From: Scandinavium goeteborgense
GTDB lineage: Bacteria > Pseudomonadota > Gammaproteobacteria > Enterobacterales > Enterobacteriaceae
NCBI RefSeq assembly: GCF_003935895.2
Contig: NZ_CP054058.1
Coordinates: forward strand, 3,391,177 to 3,455,176
DNA: 64,000 bases
Direction of reading: 5' to 3'
The position numbers and the translations under genes are program-made. Below, in pieces: positions 7,082 to 17,211 of the stretch. Every line of letters starts with the position of its first letter. Position 1 is the first letter of the stretch. The notes below the pieces were generated by a model. That model worked only from the letters and a program-made list of their open reading frames with translations, was not told the DNA's origin and searched no databases.

Positions 7082-8194
7082 TTACTGTGATGCGTTCTCA
7101 AGTGAGGCTTTCTTCAGACCTTCATTAACCCAGGCCATAAAGATGAGATAGCCAATCGACAGCAGCGTTGCGCCGATGAACATGCCCAGAATACCGTTGG
7201 TCGCCATGCCGCCCAGCGCGCCGAGCAGTACGACTGGCATTGGAACATCCACGCCACGGCCCAGCAGCATTGGCTTAAGCACGTTGTCGACCATGCCAGC
7301 CACAATCAGCAGCACGGTAAAGACCACGTTCATCGCGGTGCCGTGGTCGCCGGTCATCCACATCAGGCCAATCGCCGGCAAGGTGATGAGCAGCAGTGGT
7401 ACCTGTGCAATCCCGAGGATCAGCGCCCCAACGAAGAAGATACCTACCGCCGGGATACCGGCCAGCGCCATGATGACACCCACCAGCAGCGACTGAATCA
7501 GCGCCACACCGATGACGCCCTGAGCCACGGCACGAATCGTCCCGGTGCAGAGTTTGATCAGCTCAACGCCTTTTCGTTCATCGGTGATACGCATGGCGAT
7601 ACGCGTCGCGGCGTTCGAGCCGGATGCGCCCACGGCCATCATGATGCCCGCCGCAATGAAGGAAATTATAAAACCAAATACGCCGCCGCCCATACTCGCC
7701 AGAACCGCCAGCACCAGCTTGGCCGCGTGAGCAATCTGTGTGTGGTAGTCGCTGATCAGTCCTGGTAAATCCTGCGAGGCCTGAGACCATAAGGCCAGCA
7801 GCTTCCCGCCGACAACAGGGATGGTGCCGATGTTGGCATTAGGCGGTGGAATAACCAGTTGTGCGTGGCTGGCGTGCTCCACCAGCGTAGTGGCGCTTTC
7901 CCCTAATGAGGTGATCATAGTGATGGTCGGGACGACGATAAGCATCACGCCGAGCAATACCAGAATGACGGAAGCCAGGCCCTGCTTGCCGCCCAATTTC
8001 TTAGCAAAATACTGGTGCAGCGGATAAAGCGTGACGGCCAGGATCACCCCCCACAACATGACGTTGAGGAAAGGGGAAAATACAGTAAAACAGAAAGAAG
8101 CCAGCGCCAGGATCAGTCCAAATTTAATGAACATATCCAGAAATCTGGTTACGAGTCTTCTTTCAATGGTAATTAAATCATTGCTTTCCATCAT
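7082..8194 (-). CDS. AI-2E family (UPF0118) inner-membrane permease
   Basis: A 370-residue protein with about eight predicted membrane helices. There is a paired N-terminal set near residues 24-60, another near 74-95, then a polar central region and a hydrophobic C-terminal half. This matches the AI-2E exporter/UPF0118 fold (relatives TqsA and YdiK), whose members have been linked to autoinducer-2 or ion and solute efflux. The sequence is not YdiK or TqsA themselves, and substrate cannot be read from it. It is flanked by accessory genes and has its own terminator-like hairpin at 7045, so it is probably transcribed alone. Confidence 0.75.
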   Translation of the reverse strand: MMESNDLITIERRLVTRFLDMFIKFGLILALASFCFTVFSPFLNVMLWGVILAVTLYPLHQYFAKKLGGKQGLASVILVLLGVMLIVVPTITMITSLGESATTLVEHASHAQLVIPPPNANIGTIPVVGGKLLALWSQASQDLPGLISDYHTQIAHAAKLVLAVLASMGGGVFGFIISFIAAGIMMAVGASGSNAATRIAMRITDERKGVELIKLCTGTIRAVAQGVIGVALIQSLLVGVIMALAGIPAVGIFFVGALILGIAQVPLLLITLPAIGLMWMTGDHGTAMNVVFTVLLIVAGMVDNVLKPMLLGRGVDVPMPVVLLGALGGMATNGILGMFIGATLLSIGYLIFMAWVNEGLKKASLENASQ

Positions 8195-8364
8195 GGGTTC
8201 TTCCCGTTGTATTGATATTAATCGCCACTTGGGCGAGTAAAAAACGCGCTAGTATAGCGGAGTGGGGATAGCAATAAGTGTAGAATATCATCTAAAAATA
8301 AATTATACCCGATGCGGCAGGTGGGGATTTTCGCTATTTAATACGGCCCGTATATAAAAAAACA

Positions 8365-8392
8365 AAGCGCCATCCGGTGAAGGATAGCGCTT
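8365..8392 (-). terminator. Terminator of the small repeat-protein gene
   Basis: An 11-bp stem with one mismatch (AAGCGCCATCC / GGATAGCGCTT). On the - strand it is followed by a T-rich run (the A run at 8356-8362). It lies 44 bp after the stop codon at 8436 and reads as an intrinsic terminator. Confidence 0.75.
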
Positions 8393-8435
8393 GTGTGACC
8401 GCAGAAAACCTTACGTTACGGAGTCTGGCGTATCA

Positions 8436-8732
8436 TTAATGTGCAGTGACAGCCGCGGCAGCCAGCGGATGATCAGAACCTGCAACAACAGCTGCACGCG
8501 CGACAGGATGTGCGCCGCCGGAGGTTGCTACAGCCATCTCTGCTGGGTGGTCAGAAGACATTACTGCGGCGCCGCGGGCAACAGGGTGTGCACCGTGACC
8601 ACTGGTTGCAGCAGCCATTGCGACAGGATGGTCAGATGTTGCCACAACAGCAGTACGGGCGATCGGGTGGAAACCCGCAAAAGCAGAGAGGCTAACAGTC
8701 GCAAAGGTTAAAGCCAGAATAGTTTTTTTCAT
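8436..8732 (-). CDS. Small secreted protein with three His-Pro/Asp-His-Pro repeats
   Basis: A 98-residue protein whose start (MKKTILALTFATVSLSAFAG) is a clear Sec signal peptide. The mature part is almost wholly three tandem repeats of about 26 residues. Each starts with HP(I/V)AR and carries SDHP about 12 residues later, with Ala-rich linkers ending GA. The mature chain is rich in Ala and His and has no Cys or Trp. I do not recognise the family. The regular His spacing suggests metal or surface binding, or a simple stress-type periplasmic protein. I start it at ATG 8732 because an upstream in-frame ATG would bury the signal peptide. It has its own terminator and no operon partner. Confidence 0.75.
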   Translation of the reverse strand: MKKTILALTFATVSLSAFAGFHPIARTAVVATSDHPVAMAAATSGHGAHPVARGAAVMSSDHPAEMAVATSGGAHPVARAAVVAGSDHPLAAAAVTAH

Positions 8733-9107
8733 AATATCACCTCTAATAAACAAAATATAAGTGGCAGCATGGAACGACAATCGACATCCCAGTCAAAAAC
8801 CCATACGTTGCAAAACGCACGGCGAAATTAAATTTACAGACGCTGCTCTGAACTTTTATAAGGGAAAGGTATATTTTAAAAAAGATTACTTTTGTTTTTA
8901 TTTAGATGGAAATCGCGGTTTAATTTTAAACTTTCATTATTATTGCATGTTCATTCAAGAATATTTAAAGACAAGGACGACGATGAAAAGACGTGTTTTT
9001 GTTTGCCTGACGGACGAGTGACAGTGTGCGAGATCTTCGCCGAGCACTGGCCTTACGATGAGGTTGATTCTTCAGAGGGGGGATTGATGAACTTCATTGA
9101 TTCTAAA
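8733..9107. other. AT-rich region without a supported gene
   Basis: This 375-bp stretch between the repeat-protein gene and tRNA-Arg is strongly AT-rich in its middle part (8820-8990). It must hold the promoter of the repeat-protein gene. An open frame at 8761-9021 has no ribosome site and no protein-like composition, so I leave it out. No integrase, attachment-site repeat of the tRNA end, or insertion sequence was seen. Confidence 0.5.
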
Positions 9108-9184
9108 TGGTACGCCCTACAGGGCTCGAACCTGTGACCTACGGCTTAGAAGGCCGTTGCTCTATCCAACTGAGCTAAGGGCGC
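9108..9184 (-). tRNA. argU: tRNA-Arg (anticodon UCU)
   Basis: A 77-nt tRNA on the - strand, starting GCGCCCUUAGCUCAGUUGG and ending with an encoded CCA. The anticodon loop reads CUUCUAA, giving UCU, which decodes the rare AGA codon. The acceptor stem pairs fully apart from a G1-U72 wobble. This is argU, which adjoins fimbrial genes in E. coli and Salmonella and is a common integration site for prophages. Here no integrase is next to it. Confidence 0.95.
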
Positions 9185-9221
9185 ACTGAGAAGGTAAACT
9201 TCGCGGTGTTGAACGCCGGGA

Positions 9222-9249
9222 ATTATACGGTCTAAGGCCAATGAGTCAA
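9222..9249 (-). promoter_or_regulatory. Promoter of tRNA-Arg
   Basis: On the - strand, TTGACT and TATAAT are separated by 16 bp and lie 38 bp upstream of the tRNA. A GC-rich segment (CCCGGCG) follows the -10 box. Such a discriminator is typical of stringently controlled stable-RNA promoters. Confidence 0.85.
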
Positions 9250-9441
9250 TGGGTTTTCCCTGCAAAGCCCTCATCTTCCCCATTGCGTCCAAAAACTGCT
9301 CCATCAAATGATTAAAGCGTAAGCACTGGCGTTAATCTCCCCTTCCTATACGAAATATCCCGCTACGGTTTAAGCAACGCCTGGTACCTTCAGATATCCC
9401 TTATAGCAACAATGAAGCACGTCAAAGGATGGAGGGAAACG

Positions 9442-10158
9442 ATGCGCGTGATGCTACGCAGGGAAAGGCGGCGGCGAAATATCATGGAATTTCAGGGGCA
9501 CTCGCTTCCCCTGCCCCATAACGCGCTGGTTGAACGCAACGACCTGCTCAACCACACGGCACGCTATTGCGAGTACCACATTCTGGTGACGCGCGACCGC
9601 TATCTTGCCAACGGCGTTCGTCACAGCCCCGTCCCCCTGTGCTTGTGTCGCATCTTCGACGATATCGATGAGGCGCTGGACGTGGTTCGCCTGACGCACC
9701 CTCTCGGTCTGATTATCGATCTCGAAGGTCAAAGCCTGGCCGTGTTAACGCTTCTGGATCGCCTGCGACTGTTGCAGCAAAAGTCTCCGGCGCTGGACAT
9801 CGTGTTGATCACCCCTGAAGTCGACCCGGGTACGCAACAGTTTCTCCAGTTGGCCTGCCATTGTCGGGTGCTTAACAAACGCCTGGCGCTGTTACAGGCG
9901 CGCGATGCGCTACACCTCCAGAGTCAGGATCTGCCTGTGCAGCCCCGGTTGTTCAAAGCCAAAGAGTGGAGCGTGCTGATGTTGATGTCTAAAGGTTACA
10001 CCTTGTGCCATATCGCTCGCCTGCAGGTTCGTCCGTATCACAGGATTATCTACCGTGTCGGCTGCGTTTTAACCCTGCTGCGGCTAAACCATCGCCACCA
10101 GCTGCTACGCCTGCTTCAGCGCGTAGGGGCGATTCGGGACACGCATCACTCGGGATAA
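9442..10158 (+). CDS. fimY: FimY-like fimbrial regulator
   Basis: A 238-residue protein; Salmonella FimY is about 240. The C-terminus (about 175-225) has a degenerate LuxR-type helix-turn-helix, with KEWSVLMLMSKGYTLCHIAR taking the place of the usual E-x-x-V-L pattern. The N-terminal domain lacks the acidic pocket of a response-regulator receiver. In Salmonella, FimY and FimZ together activate fimA. I start it at ATG 9442, eight bases after a GGAGGG site; upstream ATG 9412 lacks one. Its position between tRNA-Arg and fimZ matches the Salmonella locus, except that no fimW is present. Confidence 0.72.
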   Translation: MRVMLRRERRRRNIMEFQGHSLPLPHNALVERNDLLNHTARYCEYHILVTRDRYLANGVRHSPVPLCLCRIFDDIDEALDVVRLTHPLGLIIDLEGQSLAVLTLLDRLRLLQQKSPALDIVLITPEVDPGTQQFLQLACHCRVLNKRLALLQARDALHLQSQDLPVQPRLFKAKEWSVLMLMSKGYTLCHIARLQVRPYHRIIYRVGCVLTLLRLNHRHQLLRLLQRVGAIRDTHHSG

Positions 10159-11056
10159 CCTGCTGAAGTCGGGCCGATTTTAAGAAATTACTTAAATTGG
10201 TGTTAATAAACGGTAATTTTTTAACCAAAAACAAACAATTATAACTATTCCTAAGAATACCCATTGGACACGATTAATCACCATGACAAATACAAATCAT
10301 GGAATTTATCTCTGTAGAAAATGAATTAATTTCGCCATCGTCGGTGATTTATTCGAGCATAATGTGAGCTAACCAACAAACCTCAACCCTTTTCTCACCC
10401 GCCTGGCAGGACAACGGACTGGGGAGTGCCTCTGGCAAAAAATCCCTAAGCCAAACTTAGCGCTTCCTCTAACTCGTTATCCAGCAAGCATTTTTCCCCA
10501 TATCGCCACACTCTGCGTTACATCACAATTCGTCATTAATTTAACAACCTCACAACAAGCAGTCGCATCTTTTGTTTTTTGCTATTACATAAACACTAAG
10601 CGTCAGCAAATCGATAAACTGCAGAAATTAGGCCCAAAAGAAAATTCCTGGTCAATCCACTACAGAACATCGTAATTAGTAAAGTTAATTGTCGTAATCT
10701 CAGACTTTTTCCTAAAACGTTACACGGTATAATCGGCACCGTTGAGATAAATAACAAAAACCACAACCAGATCATCTATGGATAATATGTAAATGACGAC
10801 GATTTTGTCGTAACTCAAAAAAGGAAGCGCTGATCACAGCAGTCCACAAATAAACGAGCATCAGAAAGAACTGATGCAACCCACCGTTTTTACGAACGAA
10901 TGGCCTGCCAGCCAGTTATTGCGTTTTCTCTCACCCTGGATGTTGACTTTTAGGGTGTTACCGGGTGTCCCCAAATGAGACAAATGCAGACCGGCGCTGG
11001 CAATGAAGCTCTCTCCAAACTCAGCACAACTGAATACATAATCTGAGGAATAGAAA
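10159..11056. promoter_or_regulatory. Long AT-rich regulatory region upstream of fimZ
   Basis: About 900 bp without a gene between fimY and fimZ. It is AT-rich and contains a TATAAT box at 10728-10733, inside GTTACACGGTATAATCG, without a good -35, and several short A/T tracts suited to H-NS-type binding. Large upstream regions are usual for fimZ, which integrates several signals. No RNA gene or coding frame can be supported. A transcript from 10728 would have a leader of about 300 nt. Confidence 0.45.
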
Positions 11057-11689
11057 ATGAAACCTGCTTCCGTTGTTATTATGGATGAACAACCTATCGT
11101 CAGGATGTCGATAGAGGTTCTGTTGCAAAAGAATAGCCAGATTCGCGTAGTCCTTAAATCGGATGATGGAAAAGAAGTTATTGATTATGTACGAAAAAAT
11201 GAAACAGACCTGGTTATCGTCGACATTGAACTACCTGGAACCGATGGTTTTTCACTGCTCAAACGGATCCATGACATCAGCCCAAAAACCAAGGTTTTGT
11301 TTTTATCATCGAAGTCGGAAAGTTATTATGCCGGAAGGGCGATCCGCGCGGGCGCCAATGGTTTTGTCAGTAAAAGAAAGGATCACAATGACATCTATAA
11401 AGCGGTAGACATGCTGCTGGCAGGTTATTCTTTCTTCCCGGCGGACACTCTGAATTTTCTCAGTAACAATCCGGCAAGGCGCGGAGAATTGAACGAACTT
11501 CCGCTTTCAAATCGTGAAGTGACGGTGCTGCGCTATCTGGTCAATGGTCTGACAAATAAAGAAATAGCCGATCAACTGTTGCTCAGTAACAAGACAATTA
11601 GCGCGCATAAATCAAATATTTTCTCCAAACTCGGCGTACATACTATTGTTGAATTGATTGACTACGCAAAATCCCACGAGTTGGTCTAG
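11057..11689 (+). CDS. fimZ: Fimbrial response regulator FimZ
   Basis: A 210-residue NarL/FixJ-type response regulator, exactly the FimZ length. The receiver domain (1-120) has the acidic pair D10/E11, the phospho-acceptor D56 in VIVDIELPG and the conserved Lys in VSKRKDHND. A linker leads to a LuxR-type helix-turn-helix (about 148-205) with LSNREVTVLRYLVNGLTNKE. FimZ activates type 1 fimbria expression and represses motility in Salmonella. The ribosome site is GAGGAATAG before ATG 11057. It converges with the fimAICDHF operon, and a stem-loop at 11699 separates them. Confidence 0.92.
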   Translation: MKPASVVIMDEQPIVRMSIEVLLQKNSQIRVVLKSDDGKEVIDYVRKNETDLVIVDIELPGTDGFSLLKRIHDISPKTKVLFLSSKSESYYAGRAIRAGANGFVSKRKDHNDIYKAVDMLLAGYSFFPADTLNFLSNNPARRGELNELPLSNREVTVLRYLVNGLTNKEIADQLLLSNKTISAHKSNIFSKLGVHTIVELIDYAKSHELV

Positions 11690-11698
11690 GAGAATGTA

Positions 11699-11725
11699 CC
11701 GCGCCCGATAAAATAACGGGCGCGG
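11699..11725. terminator. Bidirectional stem-loop between fimZ and fimF
   Basis: A perfect 9-bp GC-rich stem (CCGCGCCCG / CGGGCGCGG) with an AT-rich 9-base loop, between the two convergent stop codons. There is no clear T tract on either side, but the position suits a shared terminator. Confidence 0.65.
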
Positions 11726-11735
11726 CATGTTGATA

Positions 11736-12260
11736 TTAATTGTAGTTAATCATGAATGTGGCGTCGGCATCCGCCTTACCGGGCTGCGGATTATCGGCTG
11801 TCGCAATGTAGTTGGCGTAAAACTGCAGCGTGGCATTGCCCAACGCATCGACGGCAACGTCGCGGCTCGCCTGCTGTAAAGGCAGACGGCTACGGTCGGC
11901 GTCGCGGATTTCCACCGCCACTCGTGTGGCATTGCTGGTGCCGTTCAGCCCAAGCAGCGTGGGATCGTCGTCATCGGCTTTGCCGCCAAAGGTTATCGAC
12001 GCCGAACCCGGCGGGCAGCCGGTCAGGCTCAATGTGAAAGGCGTCACCGATGTGGTGCTTCCGGCGTTGCGCAGCTGTTTGGTTGCCCAGCGCCCCAGCT
12101 CGACGGATTTGTCGCTGTCGCTCGCTTCCACCACGCAGCTGTAATCCACCACGTTACCAAACAGCTCGATGTTCACTGCCCCCAGCGCGTTATCGGCCCG
12201 CGCACCGTGGCTCATCGCTGTCGCGGCCATCGTGGCCAGGCACAAATAGAGTGATTTCAT
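11736..12260 (-). CDS. fimF: Minor fimbrial subunit FimF
   Basis: A 174-residue chaperone-usher pilin with signal peptide MKSLYLCLATMAATAMSHGARA. It has the two pilin cysteines (YSCVVEA and LTGCPPG) and the C-terminal beta-strand signature FMINYN with a penultimate Tyr. It is probably an adaptor between rod and tip adhesin. I start it at ATG 12260, 10 bp after the fimH stop; a longer frame overlapping fimH lacks a signal peptide. It is the last gene of the fimAICDHF operon. Confidence 0.85.
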   Translation of the reverse strand: MKSLYLCLATMAATAMSHGARADNALGAVNIELFGNVVDYSCVVEASDSDKSVELGRWATKQLRNAGSTTSVTPFTLSLTGCPPGSASITFGGKADDDDPTLLGLNGTSNATRVAVEIRDADRSRLPLQQASRDVAVDALGNATLQFYANYIATADNPQPGKADADATFMINYN

Positions 12261-12270
12261 CGGCAGGCCC

Positions 12271-13278
12271 CTAGTCATAGTCCACGCGCAAATAGCCTCT
12301 GGCGGTAAATTTCCCTTCCGCAGGCTTTTTGCCGGTGATGCTGACTGGCCATGCTCGGATCCCCACCTGCGCCTGGGCGCTGCCGTCCAGGCGGAACGGG
12401 ATTTTGCTGTTGATGTTGTTCGGCGTGAGGGGATTGCCACTGCTATCGGAGACGATAAAGCCTAAATCCGGGTTATCCGACACCATCGCGTTGCCCTGCG
12501 ATTTTTCCGCCTCCACGCGCATGGTGAGATAGGCCTGCGATTCTACGTTGGTGCATTTGATGCCGATGGTTTTCTGCTGCGCCGGGATGTTCGCCGGACG
12601 GTTTCCGGCCCCTGCCTGGCTAAACAACGATGCGCCGATATCGCCAAAATCGAACTGCACCACGGTCCCCGCATTGATTTCACAGGTTTGCGGCACGTTG
12701 ATGGTGCCGCTGTAGCTGATGGTGTACACCGGCGTGGTAAGCGGGTCGGCGCTGGTTGTGGTCACGTAGACGTTAAACATGGTCTGTTTCGGGATAACCA
12801 CCATGTTGATAAAGCGTCGCGTCACCTTCAGGCGGAACACCAGCTTCGAATCATTCACCGGAAATGCTTTTTGCTTCGGCACATTCGGGTGCGAACCCAT
12901 CTGAATGTAATTTTGTGGTGGATAGAAGACGCCAGCGGAGCTGTCGGTTATCTGCATCGCGCCGTCGAGATAGTCATTCAATTTAAGGTACTTAAAACCA
13001 TTCTCGGTGCTGACCACCGGGAAACGGGTGACATAGCTGCGTTTGGTGGTGGTGCCCGTGGTGCCGCTCGGACAGATGGCATTCACCCCCACCCAGCCGG
13101 ATTTTTGGCTGAGCGTGACCACCTGCCCAACCTGGTTATTGGCGCTGGTAAAGGTATCGGTCAAATCGTAAAACACGTCCGATGCCACCCCATTCGCGTT
13201 GCGGCAAACCGTGGCCATCGCCGGGGTAGACGCCATCGCGCACCCCAGCAGTAAAACGGTGAAGACTTTATTGATCAC
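12271..13278 (-). CDS. fimH: Type 1 fimbrial tip adhesin FimH (Salmonella type)
   Basis: A 335-residue two-domain adhesin, the length of Salmonella FimH. It starts at GTG 13278, eight bases after a GGAGG site, and overlaps the usher gene by 11 bp. A signal peptide ends near ATPAMA. The lectin domain contains [24 protein letters not shown] and [12 protein letters not shown]; the pilin domain contains [20 protein letters not shown] and ends RGYLRVDYD. These segments match Salmonella FimH much better than E. coli FimH. It mediates binding to mannosylated surfaces at the fimbrial tip. The longer frame from 13353 would run through the usher end and is not used. Confidence 0.93.
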   Translation of the reverse strand: MINKVFTVLLLGCAMASTPAMATVCRNANGVASDVFYDLTDTFTSANNQVGQVVTLSQKSGWVGVNAICPSGTTGTTTKRSYVTRFPVVSTENGFKYLKLNDYLDGAMQITDSSAGVFYPPQNYIQMGSHPNVPKQKAFPVNDSKLVFRLKVTRRFINMVVIPKQTMFNVYVTTTSADPLTTPVYTISYSGTINVPQTCEINAGTVVQFDFGDIGASLFSQAGAGNRPANIPAQQKTIGIKCTNVESQAYLTMRVEAEKSQGNAMVSDNPDLGFIVSDSSGNPLTPNNINSKIPFRLDGSAQAQVGIRAWPVSITGKKPAEGKFTARGYLRVDYD

Positions 13279-15859
13279 AGCGAACCTCCGTGAGCGTGAT
13301 CGCCTGTTGCAGGCTCTTTTCCGGGAGCGAGTAGCGAGCGCGACACTGCGCACCCGGCCCTTCGCCCCACTGAATCAACAGCTCACCGCTGAGCGGCAAA
13401 CCACTTAGGTAGAATTGTCCGTCGTCGCCCACCATGCTGGTGACGCCGCTGGTCACTTCCCGAGCGATGGCACCAAACGGCACCGGCTGTGCGCCGCGCC
13501 GCACGGTGATTAACCCCCTTACGCCAATACGCGTATCAAACGTCGCCCGCACCACTGCGCCTTCGGTCGGCACCACGCTGCTGACGTTGTTTTCGATGTC
13601 GGTGCTGTTGCTCATGGTGTTGGTGTCGAGCGCGATGCGGTTGTAGCGATAGACGGTGGCGTACGGCATCACCGCGTAACCGCGCCAGTCTGTTTTGACC
13701 CCGGTCTGGTTTTCGATGCTAACGCCGCTCGCGCCAGGCGCTTTGATCAGCACGTTGGTATCGCCCAACGGCTGGCTGAACGTGACGCCATCAGCGTGGG
13801 CCAGAATGCCGCCGGATGCCTGCCAGTTCAGGGAATGCTGGTCGCGGTCATAGTTGTAGGCTCCACTCAGCGTGCCGTACGTCGCCTGCCAGTTGGCGCT
13901 GGCGCTGCCGGTGTAGCCCTGGCCACTGGTACTGCCCTGCGTCACGCTGTAGCTGAGGTTGTTTCCGTCCAGCAAGGTGCCGCTGACGCCGCTCTGCCAA
14001 CTGTTGTCCCCGTCGCTGTTGCGGCTGGCGGAAACGGTGGCATAGGCCCGGTCGAACGCGGAATTGCGACGTGCTGCACCGTTGCTGAACAGGCTGAATG
14101 GCACGGAAAGGTTAAAGGACGCAATCTGATCGGTGCCCGGAATCCCAATCGAGCGGTTCCACGACATCGACACCGAATAGCTCACCCCGCGCCAGCCACC
14201 GGAATAGCCCACCTGATACCAGGTGTTGGTATCGTCTGAACCCCAATAGGTTTGCTCGCTGCCGGAAAGATAGAGCGAGCCATAATCGCCGAGCGATTGC
14301 GAAATGTTGGCCTGGAAGCGGCCTTTTTTATTCTGCGTCAGGTTGTGATAGCTGATGATGTCCGGCACGCCGTCATCGTCCGTTTCCTTATCGCTGTACT
14401 GGTAGCCGCTCATGTTCTTCCACGTCGTGTCGTCGAGGGTGAAGAAACCTTTGGTTGAGTAGCGATAACCGAGCAGCTGGAAGTTGGTGCCATAGGTGTT
14501 CAGGGATTTGGCATACAGGAAACGCAGCGATTGCCCGTCGTGGGTGCTGTCGTCCACCAACCGACTGTGCGCATGGGTGATATCCAGCGATACCGCGCCC
14601 CAGTCACCGAGGTTTTTCCCCAGGCCCAGCGCAACGGCGGTGTAGTTTTCCGCCAGCTGCGTGCCACCGTACACCGTGTAGCCATCGTTCAGACCAGTGA
14701 TCACCGTGCCCTGCGCAAAGAAAGGCGTCTCCTGCTGGTTGTTACCGGAACGGTAATCCCCCGCCACCAGGTCATACTTCCAGCGGCCTTCACGTTGCAG
14801 CAACGGAACCGACGAGTACGGGACGGTGTAGCGTTGCTGGCTGCCGTCTTTTTCGTCGATGGTCACTTCGAGGTCACCGCTCGAAGACGTCGGGTTCAGA
14901 TCGCTGATGGCGAACGCCCCGCTCTGGACATAGCTCTGATAGACCACATAGCCGTTCTGACGAAGGGTGATTTTGGCGGGCGTGCGGGCGATGCCGCGCA
15001 CCGTCGGCGCGAAGCCCTGCATGCTGTCTGGATACATGCTGTCGGAAGAATAGAGGCGCGCGCCGCGAAAGCCGACGCTGTCGAACACGTCGCTACCGGT
15101 GTTGCTGTCGCCCATCACCAGCTCGCTTTTCCACGGCACAATCGAACGCTGCACCCAGGTGGCGACGTTGCGCCAGCGGTTTTCTTTCTGGTTATTGTTG
15201 TCGGAATAGGTCCAGGTGCCGCTATTACGCAACCGCCACGGGCCGTAGTTGGCCCCGCTGGTCAGGCTCAAAAAGTAGCTGTCGTCGTCGCTGCCACGGT
15301 TACCGCTAAAACTGTAGTTCGCCAGCAGCGCCGGAATGCCTTCATCCCACTCTTCGGGTGGGATATAGCCGCGTGCGCTGTTGAACATCGCCACCTGCGG
15401 CAGGCTGATATTGAGCTTGAGCGCCGCAAAATCGAAGGCGATTTCCGTTCCCGGGATCGCTTTCTCCAGCGCTACGCAGGCTTCAGGCGCCTCTTTCGCC
15501 AGCGCAGGAAACGCCGCGGTGTTGACGCCCAGGCGCTTGAGCAGCGCTGGCGTCAGGCACGGGGCTAATCCTCCGGCGGCTGGCTGTGTGCCTTCGGCGG
15601 GCGTAAAGGTTAAATCCTGCGAGCCAACGAACTCATCGTTGCGCCAGATATCGACCCGATATACTCCGGCGGGCTGCTTGTTGCCTTTTTCGAAGCGCGA
15701 CAAATCCGCCACGCCCGCCGCATCATCGGACAGGAACGAAGGGTTAAAGTAACTTTCCGCCTGCACGCCGGACGCAAACGACACGCCGGATAAGGCAAGG
15801 GTCAGCAGTTTCAGGCGCGGCCAGCGTCTGGAGTGTTCGGCGTGAGGAAAGGCATTCAT
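13268..15859 (-). CDS. fimD: Fimbrial outer-membrane usher FimD
   Basis: An 863-residue usher of normal length. A signal peptide is followed by the N-terminal chaperone-binding domain (about 40-170), a 24-strand barrel with plug (about 180-670) and two C-terminal beta-sandwich domains that end in a cysteine-containing tail (VRCDQ). The usher recruits FimC-pilin complexes, secretes the pilins and anchors the fimbria in the outer membrane. Its ATG overlaps the fimC stop by one base, so translation is probably coupled. Confidence 0.95.
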   Translation of the reverse strand: MNAFPHAEHSRRWPRLKLLTLALSGVSFASGVQAESYFNPSFLSDDAAGVADLSRFEKGNKQPAGVYRVDIWRNDEFVGSQDLTFTPAEGTQPAAGGLAPCLTPALLKRLGVNTAAFPALAKEAPEACVALEKAIPGTEIAFDFAALKLNISLPQVAMFNSARGYIPPEEWDEGIPALLANYSFSGNRGSDDDSYFLSLTSGANYGPWRLRNSGTWTYSDNNNQKENRWRNVATWVQRSIVPWKSELVMGDSNTGSDVFDSVGFRGARLYSSDSMYPDSMQGFAPTVRGIARTPAKITLRQNGYVVYQSYVQSGAFAISDLNPTSSSGDLEVTIDEKDGSQQRYTVPYSSVPLLQREGRWKYDLVAGDYRSGNNQQETPFFAQGTVITGLNDGYTVYGGTQLAENYTAVALGLGKNLGDWGAVSLDITHAHSRLVDDSTHDGQSLRFLYAKSLNTYGTNFQLLGYRYSTKGFFTLDDTTWKNMSGYQYSDKETDDDGVPDIISYHNLTQNKKGRFQANISQSLGDYGSLYLSGSEQTYWGSDDTNTWYQVGYSGGWRGVSYSVSMSWNRSIGIPGTDQIASFNLSVPFSLFSNGAARRNSAFDRAYATVSASRNSDGDNSWQSGVSGTLLDGNNLSYSVTQGSTSGQGYTGSASANWQATYGTLSGAYNYDRDQHSLNWQASGGILAHADGVTFSQPLGDTNVLIKAPGASGVSIENQTGVKTDWRGYAVMPYATVYRYNRIALDTNTMSNSTDIENNVSSVVPTEGAVVRATFDTRIGVRGLITVRRGAQPVPFGAIAREVTSGVTSMVGDDGQFYLSGLPLSGELLIQWGEGPGAQCRARYSLPEKSLQQAITLTEVRCDQ

Positions 15860-16551
15860 TACAGATTCACGCGACGAGCCGGAGTAATTGCCCCGTAATC
15901 ATTCACGCTCTGCCAGCTCAGCGCGCCCTTTACACCCGCAGGCAGCGTCACCGTGGCGCTGGTTTTTGGCGCAACCATCACGTTTTCGAGCTTCTTGCCA
16001 CCCATCTGTAAATTGACCAGCGTGATGAAATACGGCGAAGGATTATTGATGCTGATGGCTGAACCGCTGCGAGTAAACGCCAGCGTGTCGAGAGCCTGCC
16101 CCGGCTGCGTCTCGAGTTTGTTGGGACGAACGAACAGCTTGATGCGTGACAGGATCGCCAGCTGTAATACGTTGTTGTTTTCGCCGTTGTTTTTATCCAT
16201 CGACGGGATCGCTTTAACGTTCAGATAAAACAGCGATTCCCGATCTGTGGCCAAGGCTGGCCCGGCATAAATAATGCGCAGCGTATTTTCGCTATTGGGC
16301 TCGCTGACGAACAGCGGCGGCGTGATGACGAAGGTTTTTTCTTTCTGACCGGTGGCGTTTTCTATCCACGCGTTAATCAGATAACGCTCCTGCTTGTTGC
16401 TGTTGCTCAGCGCCAGCGAGGTTTGTTTGGCGTCAGCGGGGTAAATCACGCGGGTCGCGCCCAGCGCGATACCGCCCGCCGCCTGCGCCGGGAGCGCATG
16501 GATGAACATCAGCATCGACAAAAAAAGTGTTTTTTTAATTAAGCGGATCAT
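15859..16551 (-). CDS. fimC: Periplasmic fimbrial chaperone FimC
   Basis: A 230-residue PapD-type chaperone with a signal peptide ending near PAQA. Domain 1 has [20 protein letters not shown], the start of the G1/A1 edge, and the conserved Arg near the N-terminus. The segment [10 protein letters not shown] is the family signature. It folds pilins by donor-strand complementation and delivers them to FimD. It lies between fimI and fimD with a one-base overlap into fimD. Confidence 0.94.
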   Translation of the reverse strand: MIRLIKKTLFLSMLMFIHALPAQAAGGIALGATRVIYPADAKQTSLALSNSNKQERYLINAWIENATGQKEKTFVITPPLFVSEPNSENTLRIIYAGPALATDRESLFYLNVKAIPSMDKNNGENNNVLQLAILSRIKLFVRPNKLETQPGQALDTLAFTRSGSAISINNPSPYFITLVNLQMGGKKLENVMVAPKTSATVTLPAGVKGALSWQSVNDYGAITPARRVNL

Positions 16552-16594
16552 AACCCAGTTACCTGTTTTATTATTTTCTGACAGCGTCTGATGG

Positions 16595-17140
16595 TTAGGG
16601 ATAAACGAGGGTGAACCAGACGTCAGTGAGTAAATTCCCTGGTACGAGCGGTAATGAAATAACGCGATAACGCGCGCTGAAATGAAACGTCATTTCCTCA
16701 GCGGTTATCGGTAGATAATTATCGGGCGGTGCATTTGGAATAATAAGCTGCTGTTGGGTATTAAAGAGTGCAAGCCCTAAACCGCTTTCTCCTGGCCTGC
16801 CGCTGGCCTTAGATGATGCAACAAAAACCTGCGGATCTTCCGCGGGACTCAATCCCTGAAAGCTGATGCCCACCTGGCTTGCGACATCGCGCCGGCACTC
16901 CACGAGGCGCAGCGTGAACGGCACGGTAACGGTGGAGTAACTGCCCACTTCGCCGAAGGTATTACTGCGGTATTGCCCCATTTCCACGCGTAAATCCTGG
17001 CTTTCGGGAGCCACGACGCAGGCGCTGTTGACCAGTTCGCCGCGCAGCTGAACGCGCCCGCCATCAACCACCACCGTGTGCGCGAAGGCCGGGGAAGCCG
17101 CGCCGAATATCAATGCCAGTAGTGGCAACGTCCGTATCAT
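16595..17140 (-). CDS. fimI: Minor fimbrial subunit FimI
   Basis: A 181-residue pilin with a signal peptide ending ASPAFA and the cysteine pair in NSACVV and LVECRR. A C-terminal pilin strand has a penultimate aromatic (FTLVYP). The position between fimA and fimC is that of FimI, which in type 1 fimbriae helps anchor or terminate the rod. Sequence similarity to FimA is clear in [15 protein letters not shown]. Confidence 0.88.
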   Translation of the reverse strand: MIRTLPLLALIFGAASPAFAHTVVVDGGRVQLRGELVNSACVVAPESQDLRVEMGQYRSNTFGEVGSYSTVTVPFTLRLVECRRDVASQVGISFQGLSPAEDPQVFVASSKASGRPGESGLGLALFNTQQQLIIPNAPPDNYLPITAEEMTFHFSARYRVISLPLVPGNLLTDVWFTLVYP

Positions 17141-17211
17141 GATAGATTCCCGGGAGCTCTGAAAAGGGTCCTCATCCTTGAGGCAAGGCTCATCCTGAGC
17201 GCGACTGAGGC

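Noticed and set aside
8761-9021. An 86-codon open frame in the AT-rich gap before tRNA-Arg
   Set aside because: No ribosome site, start within the promoter region of the repeat-protein gene, and composition unlike a protein.
9108-9184. A prophage or island integrated at argU
   Set aside because: No integrase, no repeat of the tRNA 3' end and no phage genes were found in the window. The accessory genes at 4.6-8.7 kb may have been acquired, but not visibly at this site.
14531-15568. A 345-codon open frame opposite the usher gene
   Set aside because: It is a shadow of the GC-rich fimD gene. It has no ribosome site and its composition (very rich in Arg, Ala, His) is typical of antisense frames.
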